Of a stretch of DNA of 64,000 nt, positions 35,292 to 43,351 are shown piece by piece. Below the pieces are notes generated by a model, which worked only from the letters and a program-made list of their open reading frames with translations, did not search any database and was not told the origin of the DNA. Source of the DNA: Amycolatopsis rifamycinica (lineage in GTDB: Bacteria > Actinomycetota > Actinomycetes > Mycobacteriales > Pseudonocardiaceae); assembly GCF_000695625.1 (NCBI RefSeq), contig NZ_JMQI01000050.1, forward strand, positions 62,001 to 126,000, read 5' to 3'. Numbering within the stretch: the stretch's first letter is position 1; each line of letters opens with the position of its first letter. The translations under genes were made by a program, and so were the position numbers.

Positions 35292-35663
35292 TCAGAAGCG
35301 CACCTCGACGCACGGACGGCCGCGCAGGGAGTGGCCGCCGTCGGCGTTCTTCACCCAGGCTTCGACGCAGAGGACCGAACCGTTCGGCAGGTCACGCCGC
35401 GGGTAGATGGTCCAGCCGAGGCCGGGTGTCCAGTTGCCCGTCGAGCTGTTGGTGTCGATGCCGCCGCCGTAGATGTGGTAGTGGCCGTAGAAGTCCCTGC
35501 CCGACAGCGAGTCGGCGGTGATCGACTCGACGCGCAGGCCCTGGCCTTCGACCCCGATGCAGGTGCCCTCGTTGCACCCGCTCGCCGAGGCGAACGCGGC
35601 CGTCGGGACGAGCACGGTGGCAGCCCCCGCGACCAGCGCGGCGGCAGCGATCTTCTTCAGCAT
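35292..35663 (-). CDS. Small secreted protein with four cysteines
   Basis: I do not recognise a family. The 123-residue protein has a Sec signal peptide (cleavage near AAFA, residue 25) and a mature domain of about 98 residues with four cysteines (GCNEGTC, SVLCVEA, GRPCVEV), suggesting two disulfides. Aromatic and glycine content suggests a compact beta fold. The ATG follows an AAGGGGG ribosome site. It is on the same strand as resA but separated from it by a hairpin. Confidence 0.82.
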   Translation of the reverse strand: MLKKIAAAALVAGAATVLVPTAAFASASGCNEGTCIGVEGQGLRVESITADSLSGRDFYGHYHIYGGGIDTNSSTGNWTPGLGWTIYPRRDLPNGSVLCVEAWVKNADGGHSLRGRPCVEVRF

Positions 35664-35722
35664 GGGTTCCCCCTTGGTCCGGTGAAATGATCAAGGGGAA
35701 ACCTAGCCGAAAAATCACCCGT

Positions 35723-35739
35723 GCCGGTTAAAAACCGGC
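35723..35739 (-). terminator. Terminator downstream of resA
   Basis: A 7-bp stem (GCCGGTT / AACCGGC) with a 3-base loop lies 21 bp past the resA stop. On the minus strand it is followed by ACGGGTGATTTTTC, so a short U-tract exists ten bases after the stem. This would end the hemL-phosphatase-resA unit. Confidence 0.6.
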
Positions 35740-35759
35740 AAAAGCTCCGACGACTGCGG

Positions 35760-36323
35760 TCAGGCTTCCGCGGTCAGCCGCCGCGCCACCGGCAGCAGGT
35801 CCTGGGCCAGGACCGGCCGCAGGAACACCGCCGCCACCCGGTGCTGCTTGTCCAGCACGATCGTCGACGGGATGATGTTGCGCGGGTAACCGCTGAGCTT
35901 GAGCAGCACCCGGCCGTCCGGGTCGTAGATCGACGGGAACGTCAGCTTCCGGTCCCGCACGAAGTCCTGGGCCACCTCGCGCGCCGGGTCGCGGACGTCG
36001 ATGCCCACCACCTGCACGCCCTGCTTCGCCAGCGACTCCATCTCCGGGGCCTCCGTGCGGCACGGCCCGCACCACTGGCCCCACAGGTTCAGGACGACGA
36101 CCTTGCCGCCGAAGTCCGCCAGCGACAGCTGCTTGCCCTCGTTCATCAGGTCCTCGCCCGCCAGGACCGGGGCCGTCTGGCGCTGGGCGAGGTCGTAGGT
36201 GATGTCGACCTTGCCGCCCGGGGAGACGAAGCTGAAGCTGCTTCCCTGCACCACCGCGTCCTTGCCGGTGCTGCACCCGGCCAGCGCCAGCACCGCGGCC
36301 ACCCCGGCGACCAGCCGCTTCAT
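35760..36323 (-). CDS. resA: ResA-like thiol-disulfide lipoprotein
   Basis: This 187-residue protein reduces apocytochrome c disulfides outside the membrane, fed by CcdA. It has a lipoprotein signal with lipobox LALAGC at residue 17 and a thioredoxin domain with LWGQWCGPCRTEAPEM near residue 80 carrying the active WCGPC. The start ATG overlaps the phosphatase stop by 4 bp. In mycobacteria the equivalent gene lies in the same place between a hemL-linked phosphatase and ccdA. Confidence 0.93.
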   Translation of the reverse strand: MKRLVAGVAAVLALAGCSTGKDAVVQGSSFSFVSPGGKVDITYDLAQRQTAPVLAGEDLMNEGKQLSLADFGGKVVVLNLWGQWCGPCRTEAPEMESLAKQGVQVVGIDVRDPAREVAQDFVRDRKLTFPSIYDPDGRVLLKLSGYPRNIIPSTIVLDKQHRVAAVFLRPVLAQDLLPVARRLTAEA

Positions 36324-36946
36324 GCGCCGGTCACCTTCGGGTCGGTGGAACCCGCAGGCTCGCTGTAGACGATCTCGCGCAGCTCGTCGCCGTCGAAGAC
36401 CAGGCTGGTCAGCGACGCGAGCGAGCACTGGCGGCGCCGCGGGTCGTGCCACAGGCGCTTGCCCTCGAGGAACCGCCGGAGCGTCCAGATCGGCAGCTGG
36501 TGCGACACGCACAGGGCCTCGTGCCCGTCGGCCGCCTCGCGCGCCCGGTGGACCGCGCCGAGCATGCGGTGGGCGATCTCGAGGTAGGGCTCGCCCCACG
36601 ACGGCTTGAACGGGTTGACCAGCTTCGGCCAGTGCTTCGGCTCCCGCAGCGCGCCGTCACCGACGGCCACGTGCAGGCCTTCGAACTGGTTGCCCGCCTC
36701 GATCAGGCCTTCGTCGGTGGCGATGTCGAGCCGGTGCGCGGCGGCGATCGGGGCCGCCGTCTCCTGCGCCCGCTGCAGCGGCGACGCGACGACGTGCACG
36801 AGGTCGTGGCCCGCGACGGCCTCGGCGACCGTCAGCGCCTGCCGTTGCCCGCGCTCGGAGAGCCGGTAGCCCTCGAGACGGCCGTACAGGATCTTCTCGG
36901 GGTTGTGCACTTCGCCGTGACGCAGCATGTGGACGACGGTGGTCAC
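36320..36946 (-). CDS. Histidine phosphatase family protein
   Basis: The 208-residue protein has the phosphohistidine motif VHMLRHGEVHNPEK near residue 6, an ASPLQRAQETA segment near residue 55, and the second catalytic histidine in CVSHQLPIW near residue 152. This is the phosphoglycerate-mutase-like branch 1 fold. The substrate is unknown; its fixed position between hemL and resA in actinobacteria hints at a link to haem or cytochrome maturation. The GTG start overlaps the hemL stop by 4 bp. Confidence 0.92.
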   Translation of the reverse strand: MTTVVHMLRHGEVHNPEKILYGRLEGYRLSERGQRQALTVAEAVAGHDLVHVVASPLQRAQETAAPIAAAHRLDIATDEGLIEAGNQFEGLHVAVGDGALREPKHWPKLVNPFKPSWGEPYLEIAHRMLGAVHRAREAADGHEALCVSHQLPIWTLRRFLEGKRLWHDPRRRQCSLASLTSLVFDGDELREIVYSEPAGSTDPKVTGA

Positions 36947-38244
36947 TGGACGGCTCCAGCCGCCGCGCGTGCCGCCGCGGGCAGAGCCGCTTCGATCACC
37001 GAGAACGCTTCGTCGTCCATGGCCGCGTTGACGAACCAAGCTTCGTACGCGCTCGGCGGCGCGTACACGCCTCCGTCGAGCAACGCGTGGAAGAACGGCG
37101 GAAAGCGCCACGTTTCGGACGCCTGCGCGCCCGCGTAGTCGTGGACCGGCGTCTCGCCGAAGAACACGCTGACCAGGTTGCCCGCGTACTGGACGTTGTG
37201 CGCGACCCCCGCTCCGCTCAAAGCGGCGTGGAAGAGGTTGCCGAGACGCTTCGCGTTGGCGTCGAGAGCCGCGTACACGGCGTGGTCGGCCGCGCGCAGC
37301 GTCGCCAGGCCCGCGGCCACCGCGACGGGGTTCCCGGAGAGCGTCCCGGCTTGGTAGACCGGACCGCCCGGGGCGAGCTTGGCCATCACGTCGGCGCGGC
37401 CGCCGAAGGCCGCCGCCGGCAGCCCGCCGGACATCACCTTGCCGAACGTGTAGAGGTCGCCGGCCACGCCTTCGAGGCCGAACCAGCCCGCGTGCGAGAC
37501 GCGGAACCCGGTCATCACCTCGTCCATGATCAGCAGCGCGCCGTGCTCGTGGGCGATCTCGCGCAGCCCCGCGTTGAAGCCGTCGGCGGGCGCGACCGCG
37601 CCCATGTTGCCGGCCGCCGCCTCGGTGATCACCGCGGCGATCTCGCCCGGGTTGTCCACAAAGGATTTCCGGACGGCGTCGAGGTCGTTGTACGGCAGCA
37701 CCAGCGTGTCCGCGGCCTGTGCGCCGGTCACGCCCGGCGACGTCGGCAGCCCGAGCGTCGCGACGCCGGAGCCGGCCTGGGCGAGCAGCGCGTCGACGTG
37801 ACCGTGGTAACACCCGGCGAACTTCACGATCTTCGACCGGCCGGTGAAGCCCCGGGCCAGCCGGATCGCGCTCATCGTGGCTTCGGTGCCCGAGTTGACC
37901 AGGCGGACCCGCTCGACGGGCCCGACGCGGTTGATGATCTCCTCGGCCAATTCGACCTCGCCGATCGTCGGCGTGCCGAACGAAAGCCCGGACGTCGCCG
38001 CCGTGCGCGCCGCCTCGACGACCGCCGGGTGCGCGTGCCCCAGGATCATCGGGCCCCAGGACGACACCAGGTCGACGTAGCGGTTGCCGTCGGCGTCCCA
38101 CAGGTGCGGGCCCTCGCCGCGGACCATGAACCGGGGCGTGCCGCCGACCGAGTTGAAGGCCCGGACCGGCGAGTTCACCCCGCCCGGGATGGCCGTCTTC
38201 GCGCGGTCGAACCATGCCTTGGACTGCTCGGTTCCAGTGCTCAC
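36943..38244 (-). CDS. hemL: Glutamate-1-semialdehyde 2,1-aminomutase
   Basis: HemL makes 5-aminolevulinate from glutamate semialdehyde, the step after HemA. The 433-residue PLP enzyme has the cofactor lysine in YTFGKVMSGGLPAAAFGG near residue 268 and the family segments NSGTEATMSAIRLARG near residue 118 and IMDEVMTGFRVSH near residue 241. The start is a GTG at 38244 (MSTGTEQSKAWFDRA). It is 60 bp from the divergent tspO gene. Confidence 0.97.
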   Translation of the reverse strand: MSTGTEQSKAWFDRAKTAIPGGVNSPVRAFNSVGGTPRFMVRGEGPHLWDADGNRYVDLVSSWGPMILGHAHPAVVEAARTAATSGLSFGTPTIGEVELAEEIINRVGPVERVRLVNSGTEATMSAIRLARGFTGRSKIVKFAGCYHGHVDALLAQAGSGVATLGLPTSPGVTGAQAADTLVLPYNDLDAVRKSFVDNPGEIAAVITEAAAGNMGAVAPADGFNAGLREIAHEHGALLIMDEVMTGFRVSHAGWFGLEGVAGDLYTFGKVMSGGLPAAAFGGRADVMAKLAPGGPVYQAGTLSGNPVAVAAGLATLRAADHAVYAALDANAKRLGNLFHAALSGAGVAHNVQYAGNLVSVFFGETPVHDYAGAQASETWRFPPFFHALLDGGVYAPPSAYEAWFVNAAMDDEAFSVIEAALPAAARAAAGAVQ

Positions 38245-38261
38245 CTGCCCAGTGTGGCAAA

Positions 38262-38279
38262 CCCGCCTAGGATGGCGGG
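38262..38279 (+). promoter_or_regulatory. Hairpin around a TAGGAT -10 for tspO
   Basis: CCCGCC and GGCGGG flank TAGGAT at 38268-38273, which lies 31 bp before the tspO GTG with GGGAGGGG between. The inverted repeat could be a dimeric regulator site shared by hemL and tspO. No -35 is evident. Confidence 0.35.
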
Positions 38280-38304
38280 CAGCCGCCCGGGAGGGGAACA
38301 GCCG

Positions 38305-38781
38305 GTGACCGAACGCGCCCCGCACCGCAACCAGTGGCTCATGCTGGCCGGGTTCCTGGGCGTCGTCGCCGTGGTGGCCGTGGTCGGCGGGCTGGCCGCG
38401 ACGTCGGCGAGGGAGGTCTACGCGCGGCTCGAGCAGCCGCCGTGGGCGCCGCCCGCGTCCGTGTTCGGTCCGGTGTGGACGGTGCTGTACGTCACCATCG
38501 CGGTGGCCGGCTGGCTGTACTGGCGGACCGACGGCGAGACACGCGGGTTCGCCGCCTACGGCGTCGGCCTGCTGTTCAACCTGCTCTGGACGCCGCTGTT
38601 CTTCGAGAGCGGCGCGGCCAGGGTGGCGCTGGCGGACATCGTGCTGCTGGACGTCGTCGTGGTCGTGACGATCGCCCTGTTCGGCCGCCGGTCGAAGGCC
38701 GCCGCCGCGCTGCTGGTGCCCTACCTGGCCTGGATCCTGTACGCGACGGCGCTCAACACCGCGATCGTCGTCCTCAACTAG
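38305..38781 (+). CDS. tspO: TspO/MBR family tryptophan-rich sensory protein
   Basis: TspO proteins are five-helix membrane proteins that bind porphyrins and are linked to tetrapyrrole export, breakdown or sensing. The 158-residue protein has five hydrophobic helices, the conserved LEQPPWAPPASVFGPVWTVLY segment (residues about 45-65) and FNLLWTPLFF near residue 92. The GTG start follows GGGAGGGG. Divergence from hemL and the nearby haem genes fit a tetrapyrrole role. Its stop overlaps the convergent DUF5666 gene by 4 bp. Confidence 0.92.
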   Translation: MTERAPHRNQWLMLAGFLGVVAVVAVVGGLAATSAREVYARLEQPPWAPPASVFGPVWTVLYVTIAVAGWLYWRTDGETRGFAAYGVGLLFNLLWTPLFFESGAARVALADIVLLDVVVVVTIALFGRRSKAAAALLVPYLAWILYATALNTAIVVLN

Positions 38782-39197
38782 CGCGCGGCCTCCTGGGTGA
38801 TGGCCTGGGCGGCCACCGTCCCGTCGCTGCCCGCCTGTCCCTGCACGACGACGGTCGCCCCCGGCTTGAGGTCCGACAGCTTGCCCTGCTGGGTGACCCC
38901 GACCGTGGTGGAGTCCGATGTGGACACCTTGACGTCGGTGCCCTGCGTGGTCTTGACGTACACGGTGGTGCCGTCGACGCGGTCGACCGTGCCCGTGGTG
39001 CCCCGGCCGCCGCGGAACCCGCCGCCCTGCTGGCCCGCACCGGCCTGCTGGCCGCCCGCCTGCCGGGTGGGTGCGGAAGGGGTCGAGGAGCCGAACGCCG
39101 CGTGCGTCCAGGCGCCGCCGCCGAACGCGATCGCGAGCACCACGAGCCCGGCGAGCACCAGCGTGGTGCGCGAAAACGGCTTCGCGGCGTGGCGCAT
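38778..39197 (-). CDS. DUF5666 membrane-anchored protein, 5' end altered by repeats
   Basis: From the first usable codon (ATG at 39197) the protein is 139 residues: one N-terminal helix (SRTTLVLAGLVVLAIAFGG), a Gly/Gln-rich linker, and a C-terminal DUF5666 beta domain with TVYVKTTQGTDVKV. The frame is open upstream through family A repeats to the stop of the ABC permease gene, but that stretch has no ATG, GTG or TTG. A good AAGGAG lies at the permease stop, far from any start. The repeats may have displaced the original start. It likely belongs to the export operon. Confidence 0.75.
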   Translation of the reverse strand: MRHAAKPFSRTTLVLAGLVVLAIAFGGGAWTHAAFGSSTPSAPTRQAGGQQAGAGQQGGGFRGGRGTTGTVDRVDGTTVYVKTTQGTDVKVSTSDSTTVGVTQQGKLSDLKPGATVVVQGQAGSDGTVAAQAITQEAAR

Positions 39198-39246
39198 TTC
39201 GGCGTTCAGGTCACCGTCGACCGCCGGGCTGGCGATGATCTCCTCA

Positions 39247-39301
39247 GCGCCACTTTCACGTGAAAGTGGCGCCCCCTGGTGGTCACTTTCACGTGAAAGT
39301 G
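39247..39301. repeat. Family A tandem pair (33-bp spacing)
   Basis: Exact 18-bp cores lie at 39251-39268 and 39284-39301, 33 bp apart. The first is extended to a perfect 26-bp palindrome (39247-39272). The link between cores contains CCCCTGGTGG, as in the array at 52876. The pair lies between the permease gene stop and the DUF5666 gene start. Confidence 0.88.
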
Positions 39302-39332
39302 GCGGCTGGGCGGATGGGGGCGTGGGAACTCC

Positions 39333-40535
39333 TTATTCGTGACGCAGGGCGTCGATGGGCCGGAGCTTGGCGGCCCGGTTCGCGGGGAAGCTGCCGAAGA
39401 ACAGGCCGATCAGGGCGGACACCGCGAAGGCGAGCAGGATCGACGACGGCACGATGACGGGTTTGATCCCGGAGATGGTGAACCGGCTGCCGATCAGCCC
39501 GATCGCGACGCCGAGCAGCCCGCCGAACAGGCTGAGCATGGTGGCTTCGGCGAGGAACTGGCCGAGGATGGCCGAGCGCGGGGCGCCGATGGCCTTGCGG
39601 ATGCCGATTTCGCGGATCCGCTCGGTCACCGTGACGAGCATGATGTTGGTGACGCCGATCCCGCCGACGAGCAGGGAGATCGCCGCGACGGCGGCCAGCA
39701 GCACGGTGAACGTCTCGGTCGCCGACGTCCGGGTCGCCAGCAGCTGCTCGGAGTTCTGGATCTGGTAGTCCGGGGTGCCGCCGAGGCGGATGCCGTGGCG
39801 GGCGTTCAGGATCGCGGTGATCTCGGACTGGGCCAGCGAGACGGAGTCCGCGCTGATGGCCTGGACGGCGATCTGGCTGAGGCTGCCGTAGCCGGCGAGG
39901 GAGTTCTGGACGGCCGAAATCGGCGCGATGGCGACGTCGTCGGCGTTCTGGAGGCCGGTGCTGCCCTTGGCCTGCAGCACCCCGATGACGGTGAACTGGA
40001 TGCTGTTCAGCAGGACGTTCCTGCCGACCGGGTCGGCCGTGCCGAAGATCGACTCGGCGGTCGTCGGGCCGAGGACGACGACCTTCCGCGCGGCCGTGAC
40101 GTCCTCGCTCGTGAACAGCTGACCCTGGGCGAGTTCGCGGTTGGTCGTGGTGAAGTACGCGGGTTCGGTGCCGGCGACGCTGGAGATGTCGTAGGACGTC
40201 TGCCCGTAGGTCGCGGTCGCCGTCGTGTTGACCACCGGCGACGCGGCCTTGACGTCCGGGGCGCCGACGGGGTCGACCAGGGCGTGCGCGTCCTGCACGG
40301 TCAGCGGCCGGGCGGTCGCGCCCTGCCCGCCGCCGCGCGCCGGGGAGACGTTGACGACGTTGGTGCCGAGGCCCTGGATGCTGGCGGCGATGGCCGCCGA
40401 CGCGCCGTTGCCGACCGCGACCAGCAGGATCACCGCCGCGACGCCGATGGTGATGCCGAGCGTGGTGAGGGCCGACCGCAGCTTGTTGGCCGTGAGCCCG
40501 CGCACCGCGAACCGCAGGATTTCGAGGAGGTTCAC
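39333..40535 (-). CDS. MacB-type ABC transporter permease
   Basis: This 400-residue permease has an N-terminal helix (near residues 22-42), a large extracytoplasmic MacB domain (about 45-265) and three C-terminal helices typical of FtsX-like proteins. The signature TERIREIGIRKAIGAPRSAI near residue 310 (20 residues) and the C-terminal PANRAAKLRPIDALRHE support the family. The GTG start overlaps the ATPase stop. With the ATPase and adaptor it would export a peptide, lipid or drug; the substrate is unknown. Confidence 0.93.
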   Translation of the reverse strand: MNLLEILRFAVRGLTANKLRSALTTLGITIGVAAVILLVAVGNGASAAIAASIQGLGTNVVNVSPARGGGQGATARPLTVQDAHALVDPVGAPDVKAASPVVNTTATATYGQTSYDISSVAGTEPAYFTTTNRELAQGQLFTSEDVTAARKVVVLGPTTAESIFGTADPVGRNVLLNSIQFTVIGVLQAKGSTGLQNADDVAIAPISAVQNSLAGYGSLSQIAVQAISADSVSLAQSEITAILNARHGIRLGGTPDYQIQNSEQLLATRTSATETFTVLLAAVAAISLLVGGIGVTNIMLVTVTERIREIGIRKAIGAPRSAILGQFLAEATMLSLFGGLLGVAIGLIGSRFTISGIKPVIVPSSILLAFAVSALIGLFFGSFPANRAAKLRPIDALRHE

Positions 40536-41236
40536 GAGACGGCTCCGACCGCGCGCGTCACTTCGTCGGACACGATGAGGCCGTCGTCGACCCGGACGAC
40601 GCGGTGCGCGTGCTCGGCGACCTCGTCTTCGTGGGTGATGACGACGATGGTGCGGCCGAGGGAGTTGAGCCGGTCGAACACGCCGAGGACGTCTTCGGTG
40701 CTGCGCCGGTCGAGGTTGCCGGTCGGTTCGTCGGCCAGCAGCATCGCCGGGCCGGTGACCAGCGCCCGCGCCACCGCGACGCGCTGGATCTGCCCACCCG
40801 AAAGCTCGCTCGGGAGGTGCTTGGCCCGGTCGGACAGCCCGACCATCTCCAGCGCCGCGAGCGCGCGCCGCCGTCGCTCGGACCGGCGTAGTCCACTGTA
40901 GACCAACGGCAGTTCCACATTGGACAACGCCGACGTCCGGGGCACGAGGTTGAACGACTGGAAGACGAAGCCGATCTTCCGGTTACGCAGCAACGCCAGC
41001 TGCCGCTCGTTCAGCCTGCCGACCCCGAACCCGTCCAGGAGGTACCGGCCGGACGTCGGCACGTCCAGGCAGCCGAGCATGTTCAGCAGGGTGGACTTCC
41101 CCGAGCCGGACGCGCCCATGATCGCGACGTACTCGCCGGGCCACACCGTGAGGTCGACGCCGCGCAGCGCGTGCACCGCCGTCTCGCCGTCCCCGTAGGT
41201 CTTGCGCAGCGCGGAGACCTCGATCACCGGGTTCAT
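40532..41236 (-). CDS. MacB-type ABC transporter ATPase
   Basis: The 234-residue ATPase has Walker A GASGSGKSTLLNML near residue 40, a Q-loop FVFQSFNLVPRTSAL near residue 90, the signature LSGGQIQRVAVARAL near residue 143 and Walker B MLLADEPTGNLD near residue 163, the LolD/MacB pattern. Its ATG overlaps the adaptor stop and its stop overlaps the permease start, so the three are one operon. Confidence 0.95.
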   Translation of the reverse strand: MNPVIEVSALRKTYGDGETAVHALRGVDLTVWPGEYVAIMGASGSGKSTLLNMLGCLDVPTSGRYLLDGFGVGRLNERQLALLRNRKIGFVFQSFNLVPRTSALSNVELPLVYSGLRRSERRRRALAALEMVGLSDRAKHLPSELSGGQIQRVAVARALVTGPAMLLADEPTGNLDRRSTEDVLGVFDRLNSLGRTIVVITHEDEVAEHAHRVVRVDDGLIVSDEVTRAVGAVS

Positions 41237-42495
41237 CCGCGCCCGCCGAAGCCACCGCCGGCGCCGGTGCCCGTGCCGCGCTGGCCACCGCCCGGGAACC
41301 CGCCGGTCCCGCCGCCGGGGAACCCGCCGGTGCCACCCGTTCGGCCGGTGGTCCCGGTCGAAGCCGTCCCGGTGAGCACGACGTTCTCGCCCTCGGTCAG
41401 CCCGGAGGTGATCTGGACCGTCGACTCGCCGCGCAGCCCGACCTGCACCTGACGCGTGACGTTCTGCCCGTTCTCCTGCACGGTGACGAGGTTGGTGCCG
41501 CCGGCCGTCTGCACCGCCGCGGCCGGCACGCTCAGCGCGTCGGCCGCCTCGGCGACGGTGATCACGACGCTCGCCGACTGGCCGGGCCGCAGCCCGTCCG
41601 GCGGGCTGGTCAGCGCCAGCTGCGCGCCGTACGAGACGACGCTGCCGCTGGTGGTCGGGGTCAGGTTGACGCTCGACACGGTGGCCTGGATCGGCTTGTC
41701 CGGCAACGCGTTGAGGGTCACCGTGGCCTTCTGGCCCGCCTTGACCTTGCTGACGTCGATCTCCGCGACGGAGGTGTTGACGACCAGGCCGGTCAGGTTC
41801 GTGATGGTGATGAACCCGCCGGAACTGCTGCTGCTGCTGCTCGCCGCGGCGGCGCCGGAGTTCGACGAAGAGCCCTGGCCGCCCTGGCCGCTGCTGCTGC
41901 TCGACGACTGGCTCGTGGCCGAGGAGCCGCTGGAGGACTGCTGCCCGACGGTGCCGTTGATCGCGGTGACCGTGCCCGCGCCGGGGGCGTACAGCACGGT
42001 GTTGTCGAGCGCCTGCTGCGCGGTCTGGACGTCGAGCTCGGCCTGGTCGAGCTTGGCCTGCGCGGACGTGACGCTGTTGGCCTGGCTGTTCTGTCCGGTC
42101 GCCGGAGCGGCTTCGGCGCTTTCGGCGGTGTCGAGGCCGTCCTGCGCGACGGCGAGGTTCGCCTTCGCGACCTGAAGCTGCTTCGCCGCCTGGGTGCTGT
42201 CGATGGTGGCGAGCTTCTGCCCGGCGCTGACGACGTCACCGACCTTGACGTCGATCGAGGTCACCTTGCCTGCCGTGGCGAAGTTCGCCGCGCCGGTGTA
42301 GCTGCTGGCGAGCGTCCCGGCGGCGGCGACGGTCTCGGTGACCGTCGCCCGGCGGACCGGGGTGCTGCGCGACTGCGCCTGCGCCGAGCTCGGCGCCGGG
42401 CTGAATGCCTGGTATATCCCGAATCCCGCTCCGGCCAGCAGGACCACCAGAGCTCCGTTGATCACCCATGCCTTCGAGGCACGCACGCGCGTCAT
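41233..42495 (-). CDS. Periplasmic adaptor (HlyD/MacA family) of the ABC exporter
   Basis: The 420-residue protein has one N-terminal helix (VINGALVVLLAGAGFGIY), a biotinyl-lipoyl-like half motif (ATAGKVTSIDVKVGDVVSAG near residue 75), a coiled-coil hairpin (about 95-160), the second lipoyl half, beta-barrel domains, and a Gly-rich C-terminus. A Ser/Gly/Gln-rich low-complexity insert of about 45 residues splits the second lipoyl half. The start ATG at 42495 (MTRVRASKAWV) is favoured over an upstream TTG. It is the first gene of the exporter operon. Confidence 0.92.
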   Translation of the reverse strand: MTRVRASKAWVINGALVVLLAGAGFGIYQAFSPAPSSAQAQSRSTPVRRATVTETVAAAGTLASSYTGAANFATAGKVTSIDVKVGDVVSAGQKLATIDSTQAAKQLQVAKANLAVAQDGLDTAESAEAAPATGQNSQANSVTSAQAKLDQAELDVQTAQQALDNTVLYAPGAGTVTAINGTVGQQSSSGSSATSQSSSSSSGQGGQGSSSNSGAAAASSSSSSSGGFITITNLTGLVVNTSVAEIDVSKVKAGQKATVTLNALPDKPIQATVSSVNLTPTTSGSVVSYGAQLALTSPPDGLRPGQSASVVITVAEAADALSVPAAAVQTAGGTNLVTVQENGQNVTRQVQVGLRGESTVQITSGLTEGENVVLTGTASTGTTGRTGGTGGFPGGGTGGFPGGGQRGTGTGAGGGFGGRG

Positions 42496-42558
42496 GCGGC
42501 AAACTCTGGGGCCACTGCTTAGCAATGGACTGTTCGTTGCCTGTGCGCGAGCTGTGTA

Positions 42559-42897
42559 TCAGGCCTTCGGCTGGGGGCTCCGCGCCCGGATGGCGAGCGC
42601 CAGCTGACGCACCGCGTCGACGAGCAGCAGCGCGGCCACGGTCCCGAGCCCGATGGCGGCGGCGAGCAGGCCGCCGAAGTACCGGTGCGACTCGAGCACG
42701 GCACCGTCGTCGGTCCGCGTGACCACGCTGGCGACGCTGTTGTGCCAGCAGGCGTAGGCGGCCCACCCGGCCAGAACGGCGAGCACGACCTCCACGACGG
42801 CGACGAGCGTTCGCCACGGCTTGTGCAGCCGGGCAGCCGGGCCGGCTTCTTCCGGCGGCCAGAGCTCGGCCCCGGTGGGCTGCGGAAGGTCGATCAC
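42559..42897 (-). CDS. Two-helix membrane protein, unknown function
   Basis: This 112-residue protein has two hydrophobic helices (about residues 30-48 and 75-96) with a short outside loop, and no family I recognise. It starts at a GTG 13 bp after the DUF3093 stop on the same strand, so it may be the last gene of the hemB-led unit. The ribosome site is weak. Confidence 0.7.
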   Translation of the reverse strand: MIDLPQPTGAELWPPEEAGPAARLHKPWRTLVAVVEVVLAVLAGWAAYACWHNSVASVVTRTDDGAVLESHRYFGGLLAAAIGLGTVAALLLVDAVRQLALAIRARSPQPKA

Positions 42898-42910
42898 GCC
42901 GCCGATTTTC

Positions 42911-43351
42911 TCATGCTTCGCGCGGCGTCGCCCGGACGAGCCGGTCCAGCGCGTCCCGCAGCGCCTCGACGTCCTTCGCCCAGGCCAGCACGACCGTGCC
43001 GTCCGCCAGCTTCACCGGCAGCGAGTCGTACTTCCGCGGCACCGACCAGCCGCCGCCGAGCACCCGCGCCCCGACCGGCGTCCCGACGTCCGTCACCGAC
43101 GCGATCTGCGCCGCCGGCACCTGCTCGCGGCCCTGCCGCAGCTGCTCGGTCGTCACCTCCAGCGACAGGAAACGGCGGCGCGCGTACACCCACGGCATCG
43201 TGATGACGCCCAGCGCGAACCCGGTCATCAGCCAGCCCACCACGTGCACCGGACCGCCCGTGACCAGCTCCGCCAGCGCGCCCACCAGTGCGAACAGCGG
43301 ACCCCAGCCGATCGCCGCCCAGCTCACGCCGGACTCGGCGTAGAGCCTCAC
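42911..43351 (-). CDS. DUF3093 membrane protein
   Basis: The 146-residue protein begins MRLYAESGVSWAAIGWGP and has two helices (about 13-32 and 38-56) followed by a cytoplasmic domain with VTDVGTPVGARVLGGGW near residue 86, typical of DUF3093. The function is unknown. The GTG start overlaps the upstream membrane-protein stop by 4 bp. Confidence 0.85.
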   Translation of the reverse strand: MRLYAESGVSWAAIGWGPLFALVGALAELVTGGPVHVVGWLMTGFALGVITMPWVYARRRFLSLEVTTEQLRQGREQVPAAQIASVTDVGTPVGARVLGGGWSVPRKYDSLPVKLADGTVVLAWAKDVEALRDALDRLVRATPREA

